Assembly (NCBI GenBank): GCA_025458585.1
Contig: JALOSD010000108.1
Coordinates: 1 to 7,681 of the forward strand
Length of the DNA: 7,681 bases
Source: Burkholderiaceae bacterium
GTDB lineage: Bacteria > Pseudomonadota > Gammaproteobacteria > Burkholderiales > Burkholderiaceae_C
Direction: 5' to 3'
The position numbers and the translations under genes are program-made. The notes under the pieces were generated by a model that was not told the DNA's origin, made no database searches, and worked only from the letters and a program-made list of their open reading frames with translations. Shown here piece by piece: positions 6,641 to 7,681 of this stretch (positions within the stretch are counted from its first letter, which is position 1; every line of letters begins with the position of its first letter).

Positions 6641-7681
6641 TCAACGGCCCGCGCCGAGGTCGGTGCGGTCGAAGTCGAGCGCGGCGAGCGGCACGCGCCA
6701 CGCCCCGGCGGCAGCGGCCGCGAGCGCGCCGCCGGCCGCGTCGAGGTCGCCGACGACGACGGCTTGCAGCGCCTCGTCGCGCCAGCGACGGCCTGCGAAG
6801 TCGCGCACCTGCTCGGCGGTGACGGCCTGCACCTCGTCGGCGTAGGCCTCGAGCGCCGCCCAGGGCTGATCGCTCGCCCAGTGGCTGGCGAGCGTCGCCG
6901 CGATGCCGGCCGTCGTCTCCCAGCGGCGCGCGAAGCCGCCGAGCAGGGCCGCCTGGCGTGCCGTGAGCTCGTCGGCCGCAGGCGGCTCGTCGGCCAGCCG
7001 CCGCATCTCGTCGCGCAGCAGGTGCAGCACCTGGCCAGCGTTGGCGTGGTCGGTCTGCGCCGCGGCGCTCCACCAGCCGCCGGCGGGCAGGCTCTCGCCG
7101 TCGCCGAACACGCCGTAGCTCAAGCCACGGCGGATGCGGATCTGCTGGTTCAGGCGCGACGAGTAGCCGCCGCCGAGCACCGCGGCAGCGACCTCGGCGA
7201 CGCGGCGCTCGGCATCGCCGCTCGCGACCCAGGGCGCTGCGAGCACGACGCTGCTCTGGCCGGCGCCAGGCATGTCGACGAGCACGTCGTGAAGCGGCAG
7301 GGGCTGCGCCGCACCGGCCTCGTCGGGAGGCATCGCCGCGGCCGGCGCCGGCCAGCCGCCGAGACGCCGGCGCGCCAGCGCGAGCGCCTGCGGCGGCGCG
7401 ACGTCGCCGGCGAGCACGACGAGCGTGCGCTCGGGCCGCACCCAGCTGCGGTGGAACGCACGCAGGTCGGCGCGCGCGAGCCGGCGCACCGAGGTCGGCG
7501 TGACGACGGCGCCGTAGGCGCTGGCACCCCAGTGCAGCCGTCGCGCCACCTGCGCCGCGACCGCCGACGGGTCGGCGCGCGCCAGCGCGAGGTCGTCGAG
7601 CGTCTGCTGGCGCCACACCTCGAGCTCGTAGGCCGCCAGCAGCGGCCGGCGCACGACGTCGGCGAGCAGCCCGAGCGCCGC
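6641..7681 (-). CDS. M16 (pitrilysin/insulinase) family protein, C-terminal part
   Basis: The last 346 residues are present; the reading frame runs open to the window edge and the N-terminus lies beyond it. The first visible part (AALGLLADVV, then YELEVWRQQTLDDLALARADP at about 18-38) matches the helix following the zinc motif in M16 proteins. HRSWVRPERTLVVLAGDV ends the first domain half, and the second half carries AAVLGGGYSSRLNQQIR (about 166-182) and RRGLSYGVFG (184-193), whose Arg and Tyr usually contact substrate. M16 members are zinc metallopeptidases, often periplasmic and paired as active and inactive subunits. The HxxEH motif would be about 60-80 residues upstream, outside the window, so activity cannot be judged. 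Full-length relatives have about 450-490 aa. A GTG at 7654 is internal, not the start. Confidence 0.9.
   Translation of the reverse strand, partial: AALGLLADVVRRPLLAAYELEVWRQQTLDDLALARADPSAVAAQVARRLHWGASAYGAVVTPTSVRRLARADLRAFHRSWVRPERTLVVLAGDVAPPQALALARRRLGGWPAPAAAMPPDEAGAAQPLPLHDVLVDMPGAGQSSVVLAAPWVASGDAERRVAEVAAAVLGGGYSSRLNQQIRIRRGLSYGVFGDGESLPAGGWWSAAAQTDHANAGQVLHLLRDEMRRLADEPPAADELTARQAALLGGFARRWETTAGIAATLASHWASDQPWAALEAYADEVQAVTAEQVRDFAGRRWRDEALQAVVVGDLDAAGGALAAAAAGAWRVPLAALDFDRTDLGAGR

Overview
The window is GC-rich, Gram-negative chromosomal DNA. Codons end mostly in G or C, there is a lipobox signal peptide, and the protein families are typical of proteobacteria. The glpK/glpD pair, the rhodanese variant and the high-GC style suggest Betaproteobacteria, probably Burkholderiales. 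That placement is inference from sequence style, not a database match. I see a normal housekeeping segment and no phage, transposon, CRISPR array, RNA gene or obvious defence system.

Layout, left to right. Positions 1-72 are non-coding and hold a perfect FNR/ANR-type box (30-43), probably serving a leftward gene outside the window. A 10-TM EamA/DMT transporter lies on the minus strand (73-1056). It is preceded by a 12-bp tandem repeat (1093-1128) and then by glpD, aerobic glycerol-3-phosphate dehydrogenase (1125-2655, minus). glpD is interrupted at about 1845 by an apparent 44-nt out-of-frame deletion. A 128-bp divergent intergenic region leads to an intact plus-strand glycerol kinase, glpK (2784-4280). 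On the minus strand follow a 61-aa lipoprotein (4288-4473) and a single-domain rhodanese (4545-5015). A 250-bp divergent gap leads to a plus-strand acyltransferase-3 membrane protein (5266-6378) and a 72-aa two-TM protein (6417-6635). Converging on these from the right is the C-terminal 346 residues of an M16 (insulinase/pitrilysin) family protein (6641-7681, minus), cut by the window edge.

Functionally, glpK and glpD form a glycerol catabolism module: glycerol to glycerol-3-phosphate (GlpK), then to dihydroxyacetone phosphate with electrons passed to quinone (GlpD). If the glpD lesion is real, GlpK would make glycerol-3-phosphate that this GlpD could not oxidise. The lesion also places the GlpD N-terminus in frame with the downstream transporter, so an automatic caller may report one large false fusion protein. 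The other genes (lipoprotein, rhodanese, acyltransferase plus small membrane protein, M16 protein) look like independent units with no clear link to glycerol use.
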